A stretch of DNA of 64,000 nucleotides from Oscillospiraceae bacterium (GTDB taxonomy: Bacteria; Bacillota; Clostridia; Oscillospirales; Oscillospiraceae), in assembly GCA_902787755.1 (NCBI GenBank), contig CADAHL010000010.1, positions 1 through 64,000 of the forward strand, in the 5' to 3' direction. A model generated the notes under the pieces. That model had not been told where the DNA came from and searched no databases. It saw only the letters and a program-made list of their open reading frames with translations. The translations under genes and the position numbers were made by a program. Of the stretch, positions 34,630-42,546 are shown one piece after another. Each line of letters starts with the position of its first letter. The first letter of the stretch is position 1.

Positions 34630-35700
34630 TTATTCTTCTTCGGCGATTTCCCTCCAGAGGGCGAAAAACGCCTCGTTTTCAAATTCGCTTACCGCATGAC
34701 GGACGGCTTCCATGGCCGTCGCGCCCATGTCGTCGTGGGCGCTGGCGCCTTCGATGCGGCCGATGAAGCGGATGTCGCTCTCGTCATAGCTGGGAGCGGC
34801 GTCGAAATGTTCGGCAAGCTCTTTGGCTTTCCTTAAGGTGTCGTGAGCCTCTTCACTCTGCCCTGACAGGAACTGTGACCCGGCAAGGGCGGCGAGCATG
34901 ACTGCGCTTACTTTGCAGAGGAAACTCGGTTTATCTCCTTCTTGCAGCCCAAGCAGGAGTTCGATCCCCCAACGCAGGATCGCCTGGGCGGAAGCGTGGT
35001 CGCCGCGCTCCAGGTACACATTCATATATCCGATCACTGTCGGGACCAGATCGGCGAGGATCTTCGCCAGGGCTTCGGACAGGAACGGTACCGCCTCCTC
35101 TACGTGATCGACCTGGGCCAGAATATGCCCGATCATATGGCTGTACTGCCCGCCGGCGTTATGTGCTTTCAAAAGGGCTATGGCCCTGTCCGTTTGTTTC
35201 AGGAATATATATGTTTCCGCTATTTTTCCGTACAGCGTCTGTTCGCTGATCTCAGGGTCGGTGTTCTGGGGCAGCAGCGAAAGGGATTTTTCCGTCAGCT
35301 CCAGTGCGCGGCGCAGCAGGGTCTTGTTCCCGCTCTCAAAGCCGCATGCACGGTACAGCGCGGCGCTCTCATTGACGATCTGAAAGGAGTGAGGATACTT
35401 CTTGAGCGCCCGTTCTGCATCGGCGAGTCCGTCCCAATCCTTGCTGCGGCGATATTCCTGCAGACGCTTGACCGTCGCTTCCAGGCGGTTGTCCTTGACT
35501 TCATAGCCCAGCAGTACGTCCACGGAGGTATCGAAAAAGTCAGCCATTTGGATGATCAGCTCCAGCTCCGGGATCGACAGCTTTGCCTCCCATTTGTATA
35601 CCGCGCCTGCCGTCACACCCAGCGCCTCGGAAAGCTGCTCTTGGGTCAGTGACCGTTCCTTGCGGAAAGCGCGGATGTTTTCTGCCAGCATCATTTTCAT
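34630..35700 (-). CDS. XRE-family regulator with TPR-like C-terminal domain
   Basis: A 356-residue protein. An N-terminal helix-turn-helix (about 3-60, RKERSLTQEQLSEALGVTAG) is joined to a long helical region with tetratricopeptide-like repeats (about 90-340). This is the build of RRNPP-type peptide-sensing regulators and of many orphan XRE-TPR proteins; no pheromone gene was found beside it. GGAGG precedes the ATG at 35700. It lies upstream of the ABC exporter and likely controls it. A perfect 10-bp inverted repeat sits just upstream of its promoter. Confidence 0.8.
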   Translation of the reverse strand: MKMMLAENIRAFRKERSLTQEQLSEALGVTAGAVYKWEAKLSIPELELIIQMADFFDTSVDVLLGYEVKDNRLEATVKRLQEYRRSKDWDGLADAERALKKYPHSFQIVNESAALYRACGFESGNKTLLRRALELTEKSLSLLPQNTDPEISEQTLYGKIAETYIFLKQTDRAIALLKAHNAGGQYSHMIGHILAQVDHVEEAVPFLSEALAKILADLVPTVIGYMNVYLERGDHASAQAILRWGIELLLGLQEGDKPSFLCKVSAVMLAALAGSQFLSGQSEEAHDTLRKAKELAEHFDAAPSYDESDIRFIGRIEGASAHDDMGATAMEAVRHAVSEFENEAFFALWREIAEEE

Positions 35701-35729
35701 GAGTTCGTCCTCCCTCCCTTTATGCTTTG

Positions 35730-35806
35730 ATTGTACCACGAAGAAAGAGAGAAGTATACGCACCGCTCATACTGATTTGATTATTATTTATCTACCATCA
35801 GTATGA
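35730..35806 (-). promoter_or_regulatory. Promoter and 10-bp inverted-repeat operator of the XRE-TPR operon
   Basis: On the minus strand TACAAT (35735-35730) has no good -35. TCATACTGAT (35767-35776) and ATCAGTATGA (35797-35806) are perfect complements two DNA turns apart, ending about eight bases before the expected -35. A weak promoter with a dyad at -40 to -75 fits activation by a dimeric regulator, probably the XRE-TPR protein itself. The remaining bases to 35967 hold no gene. Confidence 0.6.
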
Positions 35807-35967
35807 ATTTCTTTTGAACGCGCGGAATTAGTATCCTCCATCTTTTGGAAAAATGCGCTGCGCAGGCTTTTGTGTTTTCCAGGAAGCTCAGGCGGCAAAA
35901 ATGTCCTGCTATCAGAATTAATAGTACATAAAATGTGACTTTATCCGCAAAATTGCTTGAAAACGCG

Positions 35968-36004
35968 AAAAAACCTCTTTTGTCCTGGTAGACAAAAGAG
36001 GTTT
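35968..36004 (-). terminator. Terminator of tRNA-Pro(CGG)
   Basis: AAACCTCTTTTGTC (35971-35984) and GACAAAAGAGGTTT (35991-36004) form a perfect 14-bp stem. On the minus strand TTT continues after the stem, directly behind the tRNA. Confidence 0.85.
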
Positions 36005-36010
36005 CTTTGA

Positions 36011-36086
36011 TGGTCGGAGTGGGGAGACTTGAACTCCCGGCCTCTTGGTCCCGAACCAAGCGCGCTACCAGCTGCGCTACACCCCG
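36011..36086 (-). tRNA. tRNA-Pro (anticodon CGG)
   Basis: A 76-base gene with encoded CCA. Acceptor strands CGGGGTG and CACTCCG pair, and the anticodon loop TTCGGGA on a CTTGG/CCAAG stem gives CGG. The T loop is TTCAAGT. Its 21-base 3' end is repeated exactly at 32579-32599, so it is a likely integration site for the intervening 3.4 kb. Confidence 0.95.
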
Positions 36087-36098
36087 TCAAGCCCAATT

Positions 36099-36127
36099 AT
36101 TATAATGACTCCACCCGGAAATGTCAA
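36099..36127 (-). promoter_or_regulatory. Consensus promoter of tRNA-Pro(CGG)
   Basis: Minus strand TTGACA (36127-36122), 17 bases, TATAAT (36104-36099): perfect match in both boxes and spacing. Confidence 0.88.
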
Positions 36128-36248
36128 GCAAAATATTACTCCCCGATCGTCTTTCGGTCTGCAGGAGTCCTCGCCCCGGTTATCTTTCATTTTTCACGAC
36201 GAATGTCCTTCGGCCTTACCGCATATGCTAAGCACGGGGTGATGCATC

Positions 36249-36725
36249 TTGTTCAAACAAAAGTGGAAACGTTATGCCTTCTGGATCCTGCTGTCCGAGC
36301 TGGTCGGCCTGGCGGCGGGCCTGCTCACCCGGAAGGCTGTCGAAATCTACAGCACGACTATCGCCAAGCCGCCGCTGTCTCCGCCGGCTCTGGTCTTTCC
36401 GATTGTATGGACAATCCTCTATGCGCTCATGGGGATCAGCGCCGCCAGGATCAGCCTGCTTTTACCCTCCCGGGAACGGAGCGGCGGACTTCGGCTGTTT
36501 CTCCTGCAGCTGGCGGTGAACTTCTTCTGGAGTATTCTGTTCTTCAGCCTTCAGGCCTTCGGCTTTGCCTTCCTCTGGCTGGTGCTGCTGTGGGTCCTGA
36601 TCGTGCGGATGGTCCTGTGCTTCGCCGATCTGGACCGCCCGGCCGCCTGGCTGCAGCTGCCCTATCTTGTCTGGGTATTCTTTGCCGGGTACCTGAATTT
36701 CGGGGTCTGGCTCCTGAACCGCTGA
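36249..36725 (+). CDS. TspO/MBR-family membrane protein
   Basis: A 158-residue protein with five transmembrane helices and the TspO signatures KPPLSPPALVFPIVWTILYALMGI and LAVNFFWSILFF. TspO proteins bind porphyrins and related ligands and are linked to stress responses. The TTG start at 36249 has GGGGTGA six bases upstream; no in-frame ATG is better placed. The gene is single, bounded by a bidirectional terminator. Confidence 0.88.
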   Translation: MFKQKWKRYAFWILLSELVGLAAGLLTRKAVEIYSTTIAKPPLSPPALVFPIVWTILYALMGISAARISLLLPSRERSGGLRLFLLQLAVNFFWSILFFSLQAFGFAFLWLVLLWVLIVRMVLCFADLDRPAAWLQLPYLVWVFFAGYLNFGVWLLNR

Positions 36726-36763
36726 GCTCCCGCGGCCGCTTGCTTCAAACTCGGAAGCTCGAT

Positions 36764-36799
36764 AAAGCCCCGCCGATTTCAAATATCGGCGGGGCTTTT
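36764..36799. terminator. Bidirectional terminator
   Basis: AAAGCCCCGCCGAT and ATCGGCGGGGCTTT form a perfect 14-bp stem between the tspO-like gene and the converging zinc-ribbon gene, followed by T-runs on both strands. Confidence 0.92.
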
Positions 36800-36800
36800 C

Positions 36801-38063
36801 TCAGCCTTCAATATACCACAGTCTGTCGCTGCCGTAGCTGTCGGGCAGCGGGACCCAATTGCCTTCGGATTCTTCGATGAACCAGCCGTCGGAGTAGTGC
36901 TCCATCCAGCCGTAGTCGCCGTAGTCGGACGAGATGCCCTCGTACCAATACTGCCAGGTATGGGGCTGCACATCGGTGTTGTACCAGAGCCAGCAATCGC
37001 TTTCGGCATCATACCAGCTGTCCGCGTCGGCGTCCCAATACAGGTACTTGTCCGCACGGACCGCATCGTTCACCACGTGGTAGCCGTCGTCCTGAAGCTC
37101 CAGGTACACGGGCTCCCAGGGAAGGACCTGCACACCGCCGGGTTCCTCCACGATCTGCACACTCTGGACGGCGGGCTCATCCGGGATGACTACCGGTTCC
37201 GCAGCCCTGTTCGCGAAATAGCGGCCGGCCGAAATAAGCAGCCCGAGGATCACGGCAAACAGGCCGAAACGCCATGCCTTCTTGCGGCTCGTATCCTTGC
37301 GCTCGGGGTCGTAGGAAGCGCGATCATAGGCGGCCGAGGCTCCCGATTCGTAAGACCGATACCCCCCGACCGCTCCGCCCGTGCCGGCGACGATCTCATC
37401 CAGCTCGGACTTGATTTCCATCGGCGCGCCGCAGCCCGGGCAATTGAGGTCCTGCTGGCCCCCCACGGTATTATCCAGCGTCAGTATGGTCTCTGTTCCG
37501 CAGTAGGGGCAGCGGCAGACCACGTTCTGATACTTCCCGTTTTCCTGGAAAGACACGCTGCCGTAATACCTGCCGTTTTCATCGTAATAGCCCTGCTCGT
37601 AGCTCGTGCCGCTGGTGGGATCCACCCAGGCGATGGGATAATAGACATAGTCATGCCGACGACCGTAGTAGAAGGTAGGGCGAAGGGTGCCCGAATCCCG
37701 AAAGCCCATGGGCTGATTGACCCGCGGCCGCCGCTGGGGCGGCGGAGTCGTCCCGGAACGCCTTCCGAAGCTCCCGGACTGTTGGGAGGAAGGCCAGCCG
37801 TTCCGGCTGGTGGAGGAATGAGAGCTGGGCCCCCGGGATGCGCTGCTCCTGCTCCCGGCGGATCCGAAGGAGCTGCCGGAGGAGTAGGAAGACCGGGAGG
37901 ACGAGGAATGCGAGCTGGGTGACCGGGAAGAATAGGAACTCGCCGACCGTGAGGATGAGGACCGGGAGGAAGAGGACGATCTGGACGACGAGGAGGAAGA
38001 TCGCGACGATGAGGAGTGAGACGAAGAGGAGCGGGAGCTGGAGCTGTGTCCCCGAGGCGGCAT
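36801..38063 (-). CDS. Ser/Arg-rich zinc-ribbon membrane protein
   Basis: A 420-residue protein of unusual make-up. Residues 1-110 are mostly serine with scattered Arg, His and Gly. Residues about 125-185 are Tyr-rich. Two CxxC pairs (CRCPYCGTE and CPGCGAP, about 188-220) form a zinc ribbon. One transmembrane helix follows near 262-280, then an acidic Trp/Tyr/Asp-rich C-terminal domain (residues 300-420). AAGGAGA precedes the ATG at 38063. I do not recognise a family. The ribbon and anchor suggest a cytoplasmic N-terminus and an external aromatic domain. The serine codons vary (AGC, TCC, TCG), so the run is not a simple DNA slippage repeat. Confidence 0.7.
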   Translation of the reverse strand: MPPRGHSSSSRSSSSHSSSSRSSSSSSRSSSSSRSSSSRSASSYSSRSPSSHSSSSRSSYSSGSSFGSAGSRSSASRGPSSHSSTSRNGWPSSQQSGSFGRRSGTTPPPQRRPRVNQPMGFRDSGTLRPTFYYGRRHDYVYYPIAWVDPTSGTSYEQGYYDENGRYYGSVSFQENGKYQNVVCRCPYCGTETILTLDNTVGGQQDLNCPGCGAPMEIKSELDEIVAGTGGAVGGYRSYESGASAAYDRASYDPERKDTSRKKAWRFGLFAVILGLLISAGRYFANRAAEPVVIPDEPAVQSVQIVEEPGGVQVLPWEPVYLELQDDGYHVVNDAVRADKYLYWDADADSWYDAESDCWLWYNTDVQPHTWQYWYEGISSDYGDYGWMEHYSDGWFIEESEGNWVPLPDSYGSDRLWYIEG

Positions 38064-38160
38064 ATGGCATTCTCCTTTCACAGACAGAGGGTGAATCATC
38101 TATGATCCCATCATATCATAAACGCAGAAATGTTCCAGTATTTTTTGTGTTTCCAAAGGA

Positions 38161-38203
38161 AAAGGCCGCTCTGGCCGAGACTCATTCGGCCGGAGCGGTC
38201 CTT
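38161..38203 (-). terminator. Terminator at the end of the MATE gene
   Basis: AAAGGCCGCTCTGGCCGA and TCGGCCGGAGCGGTCCTTT pair with small mismatches. The minus-strand stop codon of the MATE gene (38184-38182) lies inside the hairpin loop. Confidence 0.65.
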
Positions 38204-39570
38204 TCCCGTTCCGCTTCTTTTTTTCGTTTCAGCAGGTAATAGCTCAGCTCCAGGATAAAGCAGCAGGTCCAGCCCACGGGATAGCCAAAGCCCACGATCC
38301 GGGGCGTGTTGGCCACAAAATGCGTCACCAGATACAGGTAGACCTGTCGGATCCCCACGAAGGCGGTGAGCATGAGGATCATGGGGCCGCGGGAATCTCC
38401 CCTGCCTCTCAGGGCCCCGGCCAGCACGTGGTTGACGCAGTTAAAAAGCAGGAAAGCCGTGTTGGTCCGGATGAACAGCACGCCGTATTCGATCACGCTG
38501 GGATCCGGGGAAAACAGCCGCACCGCCCCGGGGGCGAAGGCGTACAGGATCGCCACGATCACGCCGGTGACAGAGCAGGTCAGTACCAGGGACAGGCTTG
38601 TCCCCCGGTCGGCCCGCTTCAGGTTGTTCGCGCCCACATTCTGGCTGACGAAGGTGGTGGCGCCCATGGCCACGCTCTGCATGGGCAGCATGATAAACTG
38701 GTCCAGCTTGTTATAGCTGCTCCAGCCGGCCATGACATCCGAGCCGAAGACGTTGATATATCCCTGGACGAACACATTGGAGAAGGCCGTCAGCACCGAC
38801 TGGATGGCGGCGGGCATCCCCACGGCGAAGATCCGTCCCAGGATCGGCCAGTCCAGCCCCAGCTCCCGCCAGCTCAGGCGGTAGATGTCCCGGGTCCGGG
38901 TCAGCAGCACAAGGATCAGCACCGCCGAGATAAACTGGGAGAGAATGGTGGCGATGGCGGCGCCGGCGATCCCCGTCTTCAGCACCAGGACGAAAAACAG
39001 GTCCAGGATAATATTCAGGATGCTGGTCAGGATCAGAAAATACAGGGGCCGGGTGGAGTCCCCCACCGCGCGCAGGATCCCGCTGCCCATGTTGTAGATG
39101 AGCAGGCCCGAAATGCCGCCGATATAGATGCGCAGATACAGCGCGGCGTCCGCAAACACGTCTTCCGGTGTACTCATCATTCGCAGCAGCGCCGGCACAG
39201 CCGCCGCGCCGGCCGCGGAGAAGATCAGGCTCAGGAGAAAGGTGGCGGCCATGGTAGTCTCGATGGCCCGGTGCAGCTTCTCCTGTTCCCGGGCGCCGAA
39301 ATACTGGCCGATGACCACCCCGGCGCCGATGGAGAAACCGTTGAAGAAAAACACCAGCATATTGACGATCACGGTGGTGGAGCCGATGGCGGCCAGGGCC
39401 TGCTTGCTGACGAAGTTGCCCACGATGATGGAGTCCACCGTGTTATAGAGCATCTGAAAGACGTTCCCCAGCATCAGCGGAAGCGCGAAAAGGACCAGCT
39501 GACGAAAAATCGGGCCGCTGGTCATATTTCTTGCTGTGGTTTTGCCGCCATTCTGGCTGTGCTGTCTCAT
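38182..39570 (-). CDS. MATE-family efflux transporter
   Basis: A 462-residue protein with twelve predicted transmembrane helices in two homologous halves, each beginning with the MATE pattern (PLMLGNVFQMLYNTVDSIIVG, and AIQSVLTAFSNVFVQGYIN). MATE proteins export cationic drugs or metabolites in exchange for Na+ or H+. The start at 39570 is kept, though its ribosome site (GTGAG) is modest. It follows the CmpB-like gene on the same strand with 16 bases between, so it may share that transcript. A second MATE protein is encoded at 57101. Confidence 0.9.
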   Translation of the reverse strand: MRQHSQNGGKTTARNMTSGPIFRQLVLFALPLMLGNVFQMLYNTVDSIIVGNFVSKQALAAIGSTTVIVNMLVFFFNGFSIGAGVVIGQYFGAREQEKLHRAIETTMAATFLLSLIFSAAGAAAVPALLRMMSTPEDVFADAALYLRIYIGGISGLLIYNMGSGILRAVGDSTRPLYFLILTSILNIILDLFFVLVLKTGIAGAAIATILSQFISAVLILVLLTRTRDIYRLSWRELGLDWPILGRIFAVGMPAAIQSVLTAFSNVFVQGYINVFGSDVMAGWSSYNKLDQFIMLPMQSVAMGATTFVSQNVGANNLKRADRGTSLSLVLTCSVTGVIVAILYAFAPGAVRLFSPDPSVIEYGVLFIRTNTAFLLFNCVNHVLAGALRGRGDSRGPMILMLTAFVGIRQVYLYLVTHFVANTPRIVGFGYPVGWTCCFILELSYYLLKRKKEAERERTAPAE

Positions 39571-39586
39571 CTCACATAACGCTCCG

Positions 39587-40318
39587 TCAATGTTTTTCCT
39601 TCGATCCGTGCTGCTCTCTCAGCCGTTTCAGGGCGCCGGCCAGGCTGCGCCTTCTCAGGAAGGGCAGGAAGAAATGATGCCGCTGCCGGATCTGATCCTC
39701 CACGCTTTGGGCGTGGGCCTTCAGATTCTCCAGCCGGACCTCAATGCCCGTCTCCCGGGCAAATTTCCGCAGCCGTGCCGCCAGCTGGGCCGAGTAGCAA
39801 AGATCCACCGTAAAGACGCCGAAGAAGAAGCCGATCACGAAGGAAAAGGCCAGATTCTCCGCCAGCCAGTGCAGGGCGTCCAGCACGTAGGGGTGGATCA
39901 GAAAGTAGTACACCGCGCCCAGCACCGCCCAGAAAAAGGAGAACAGCGGGCACACCAGACCCTGGATATTGCCCCACATATCGGTATAATCCCAGAGCCG
40001 CAGATGGAAGGCCTTCAGGGCGATCAGACCGCCGATATACTCGATGACGGTCATGCTCACAGCCATGAAGGCGAACAGGATCGCCTTGCCCTGAGCGCTG
40101 GTTCCCCAGCCCTCCAGGTCTCCCAGCGCCGCCAGCAGATACAGCACGCACAGGCCGGTGCCGTACAGGGGCAGATAAGGTCCGGCACAGAAGCCGGGGT
40201 TGATCCAGCGGTGCTCCGGGTTTCCGGAGGAAAAGAACTTGCGAAAGAACACCTCAAGCACCCAGCCGAATACGGATCCAATGAAAAACAGATCGGCCAG
40301 GCATAAAAACAAACTCAT
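39587..40318 (-). CDS. CmpB-like putative ABC-transporter type IV membrane protein
   Basis: A 243-residue protein with about six hydrophobic segments. The blocks GSVFGWVLEVFFRKF, INPGFCAGPYLPLYGTG and WDYTDMWGNIQGLVCPLFSFFW are those of the family annotated as ABC_trans_CmpB (putative ABC-transporter type IV, DUF1113). The function is not settled, and no ATPase is adjacent. A charged C-terminal tail of about 60 residues is cytoplasmic. The start at 40318 overlaps the stop of the phosphopantetheinyl transferase gene (ATGA), showing coupling. Confidence 0.8.
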   Translation of the reverse strand: MSLFLCLADLFFIGSVFGWVLEVFFRKFFSSGNPEHRWINPGFCAGPYLPLYGTGLCVLYLLAALGDLEGWGTSAQGKAILFAFMAVSMTVIEYIGGLIALKAFHLRLWDYTDMWGNIQGLVCPLFSFFWAVLGAVYYFLIHPYVLDALHWLAENLAFSFVIGFFFGVFTVDLCYSAQLAARLRKFARETGIEVRLENLKAHAQSVEDQIRQRHHFFLPFLRRRSLAGALKRLREQHGSKEKH

Positions 40319-40953
40319 AAATTCTCCGCTCCCCTTTGGGAAAAGCTCTCCGCGATCCGGGAGAGATCCAAACATTCAAAACGCTCCGGCTCGGGGATCC
40401 CGGGCTGGCACAGGCAGATATGGTACTCCCCCACCCACAGCTCCCGGAAATCCGGAGCCCCGTCCAGGGTGGAAAAAGACGCAAACCCCCGGCGCATCCC
40501 TTCGCCGTCTGCCTTGACGCGGCTCTCCTTTCGGGTCCAGAGACGGGTAAAGGCGGCATCCCGGTCCGGGGAGGCCAGGATCCACACCTGTTCCTCCGGG
40601 GTGAAGATCCGGCGTGACAGCGCGTCTCTCCAGGGGCTTCTGCGCTGCAAATCAAGCCCGATCTCCCGATCGGACAAGGCGCAGGCGGCCATGGTTCCGG
40701 AGTGGGACAGGCTGAAGAAGGGCCGCTCCCGGACCAGATACGGTTTGCCGCCGTCCCCGACCCGGAGCATCGGCGGCAGGGGAAGCCCCAGCTCCCGCAG
40801 CCCGAAGCAGAGCAGAAGCTCCGCCCCGATGGACTGTCTTCGGGCATTTTCCGGCTTCATGCGAGAGAGTTTCTCCCTGCGGTAGGCAGACAGAGGGAGG
40901 GGCCCCGGCTCCGGGGACAGGCGGCTCACGTCGCCATAGAACACCCAAAGCAC
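40315..40953 (-). CDS. 4'-phosphopantetheinyl transferase superfamily protein
   Basis: A 212-residue Sfp-type enzyme, which moves the phosphopantetheine arm of CoA to carrier proteins. The magnesium motif is in IGLDLQRRS and the second signature in LWTRKESRVKADGEG, with SLSHSG upstream as in other members. Full length compares well with Sfp-type enzymes. No polyketide, peptide synthetase or acyl-carrier gene is in the window, so its target carrier is elsewhere. It is the first gene of the run through the CmpB-like and MATE genes. Confidence 0.88.
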   Translation of the reverse strand: MLWVFYGDVSRLSPEPGPLPLSAYRREKLSRMKPENARRQSIGAELLLCFGLRELGLPLPPMLRVGDGGKPYLVRERPFFSLSHSGTMAACALSDREIGLDLQRRSPWRDALSRRIFTPEEQVWILASPDRDAAFTRLWTRKESRVKADGEGMRRGFASFSTLDGAPDFRELWVGEYHICLCQPGIPEPERFECLDLSRIAESFSQRGAENL

Positions 40954-41013
40954 GCCCTCACCTCCTCAACTGTACTCGCTACTACATTTTACCATGTGTG
41001 TCAAGGCGTAAAG

Positions 41014-41040
41014 AAGGGACGTGAAGCGCTCACGTCCCTT
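41014..41040 (-). terminator. Terminator after pepV
   Basis: AAGGGACGTG and CACGTCCCTT form a perfect 10-bp stem. On the minus strand it is followed by CTTTACG. Confidence 0.6.
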
Positions 41041-41048
41041 CGGGAAAT

Positions 41049-42431
41049 TCAGAACTCCAGCTTTTCCAGCTCGATCAGGGCCAGAATGTAGATCTTCATG
41101 GCCTCCAGCAGCTCGTCCTTGCTGGCGGCCTCGTCCACGCCGTGGATGGGTCCCACAAAGTCCGGCCGGGGACGTCCCTGGTGCTCCGGCCCGAACGAGA
41201 CCGCATTGGGGAAGTCCCGGGCGTAGGTGCCGCCGCCGATGGTGAAGGGCCTGGCGTTTTCCCCTGTGACGGCGTTGTAGGAGTTGATGCAGACCTGTAC
41301 GGCGGGGTTGTCCAGGCTCATGTAGAAGGGCTCGGTATCCCGCTCCTCCACGATCTCGGCCAGGTCTCCCAGCTTCTCCCGGATGCCCGCGGCGATCTTT
41401 TTCCCGCTGGTGTTGGTGGGATAACGGCTGTCCACCGTCTGTACGATATGTCCGTCCTCCACGCTGATGATCCCGCCTACGATGGTCAGAGGCTCAAACA
41501 GGCCGTCGTCCGCCTGGACGCCCAGCGCAGAGCCGTCGGAGGCCCGGTGCAGCAGAGCGATGCGCTCCAGGAGCGCCTTCTCCTGCCCCTGCACAGCCTC
41601 GTTGTCCAGCAGATACTCGAGCAGTCGGCCGATGGCGTTCACCGTGCCCTGGGGATGGGCCGCATGGCCGCCCACGCCGTGAGCCAGCAGATGCCACAGT
41701 CCCGGCTCCAGCTCGCTGGCCTCCACGCTGTCGGTATTCGGCAGCTTCTCCGCCCTTACCAGAGCCTCGGCCTTGTCGGGGATGGCGTTGTAGGCTACGC
41801 CGCCCTTCAGATCCACGATCCGGTCCAGACCGATCCTGGAGACGATACGGCCATGGAAGATGCCCTTCTCTCCGTTGCAGAGGGGGAAGTCCGCGTCCGG
41901 GCTGAAGCAGAACAGAGGCGCGGGGTAGTTGGCCAGATAGTGCTCCACGTCCTTCATCCCGGTCTCCTCGTTGGCGCCCAGCAAGGCCCGAATGGGGTAT
42001 TTGAGCTCCACGCCGCGCTCCAGCAGATATTTGAGCGCATAGAGGCAGACCACGCTGGGTCCCTTGTCATCCAGCACGCCCCGGCCGATGATATAGCCCT
42101 CCCGGTCGCGCATGGTGAAGGGATCTTCCTTCCAGCCCTCGCCCACCGGCACCACGTCCAGGTGGGTGATGGTGGCCAGATACCGGTCGTCATCCCCGCC
42201 CAGCTGGGCGTAGCCGATCTTATTCTCGCAGTTGACCGCCTTCAGCCCCAGCTCCCGGGCGATCTCCAGGCCCTTCTCCAGGGCCTTTTTGGGACCTGCG
42301 CCAAAGGGTGCGCCTTCCTCCGGCTCTCCTTCCACGCTGTCGATCGCCACCAGGCGGGCGATATCCCGGAAGATGGCCTCCCGGTTCTCTTCTATGAACA
42401 GGTCGATATCCCGAAGCAGTTCCTTTGCCAT
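41049..42431 (-). CDS. pepV: Dipeptidase PepV (M20 family)
   Basis: A 460-residue zinc dipeptidase of the Sapep/PepV group that hydrolyses a range of dipeptides in the cytoplasm. Metal and catalytic sites are visible as THLDVVPVG, GVLDDKGP, NEETGMKD and the C-terminal FVGPIHGVDE. I use the ATG at 42431 because GGAGG is seven bases upstream; an ATG two codons earlier is too close. It has its own promoter and terminator. Confidence 0.92.
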   Translation of the reverse strand: MAKELLRDIDLFIEENREAIFRDIARLVAIDSVEGEPEEGAPFGAGPKKALEKGLEIARELGLKAVNCENKIGYAQLGGDDDRYLATITHLDVVPVGEGWKEDPFTMRDREGYIIGRGVLDDKGPSVVCLYALKYLLERGVELKYPIRALLGANEETGMKDVEHYLANYPAPLFCFSPDADFPLCNGEKGIFHGRIVSRIGLDRIVDLKGGVAYNAIPDKAEALVRAEKLPNTDSVEASELEPGLWHLLAHGVGGHAAHPQGTVNAIGRLLEYLLDNEAVQGQEKALLERIALLHRASDGSALGVQADDGLFEPLTIVGGIISVEDGHIVQTVDSRYPTNTSGKKIAAGIREKLGDLAEIVEERDTEPFYMSLDNPAVQVCINSYNAVTGENARPFTIGGGTYARDFPNAVSFGPEHQGRPRPDFVGPIHGVDEAASKDELLEAMKIYILALIELEKLEF

Positions 42432-42466
42432 AACCATGCCTCCTGTGCACTTATTTTCTCCCTCAC

Positions 42467-42495
42467 ACTATACCACCGAAGCCGTCCCTTTGCAA
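42467..42495 (-). promoter_or_regulatory. Promoter of pepV
   Basis: Minus strand TTGCAA (42495-42490), 17 bases, TATAGT (42472-42467). Confidence 0.7.
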
Positions 42496-42510
42496 GGCTG
42501 CGGCGGTGTG

Positions 42511-42541
42511 AAAAACCGCCCCTCCGTTTCGGAGAGGCGGT
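42511..42541 (-). terminator. Terminator after plsY
   Basis: ACCGCCCCTCCG and CGGAGAGGCGGT form a 12-bp stem with one mismatch and a short loop, followed on the minus strand by TTTTTCAC. Confidence 0.85.
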
Positions 42542-42546
42542 CTGCT

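Noticed and set aside
35784-36059. Minus-strand frame of 91 codons starting inside tRNA-Pro(CGG)
   Set aside because: It begins within the tRNA gene and passes through the tRNA terminator; no start with a ribosome site lies beyond that.
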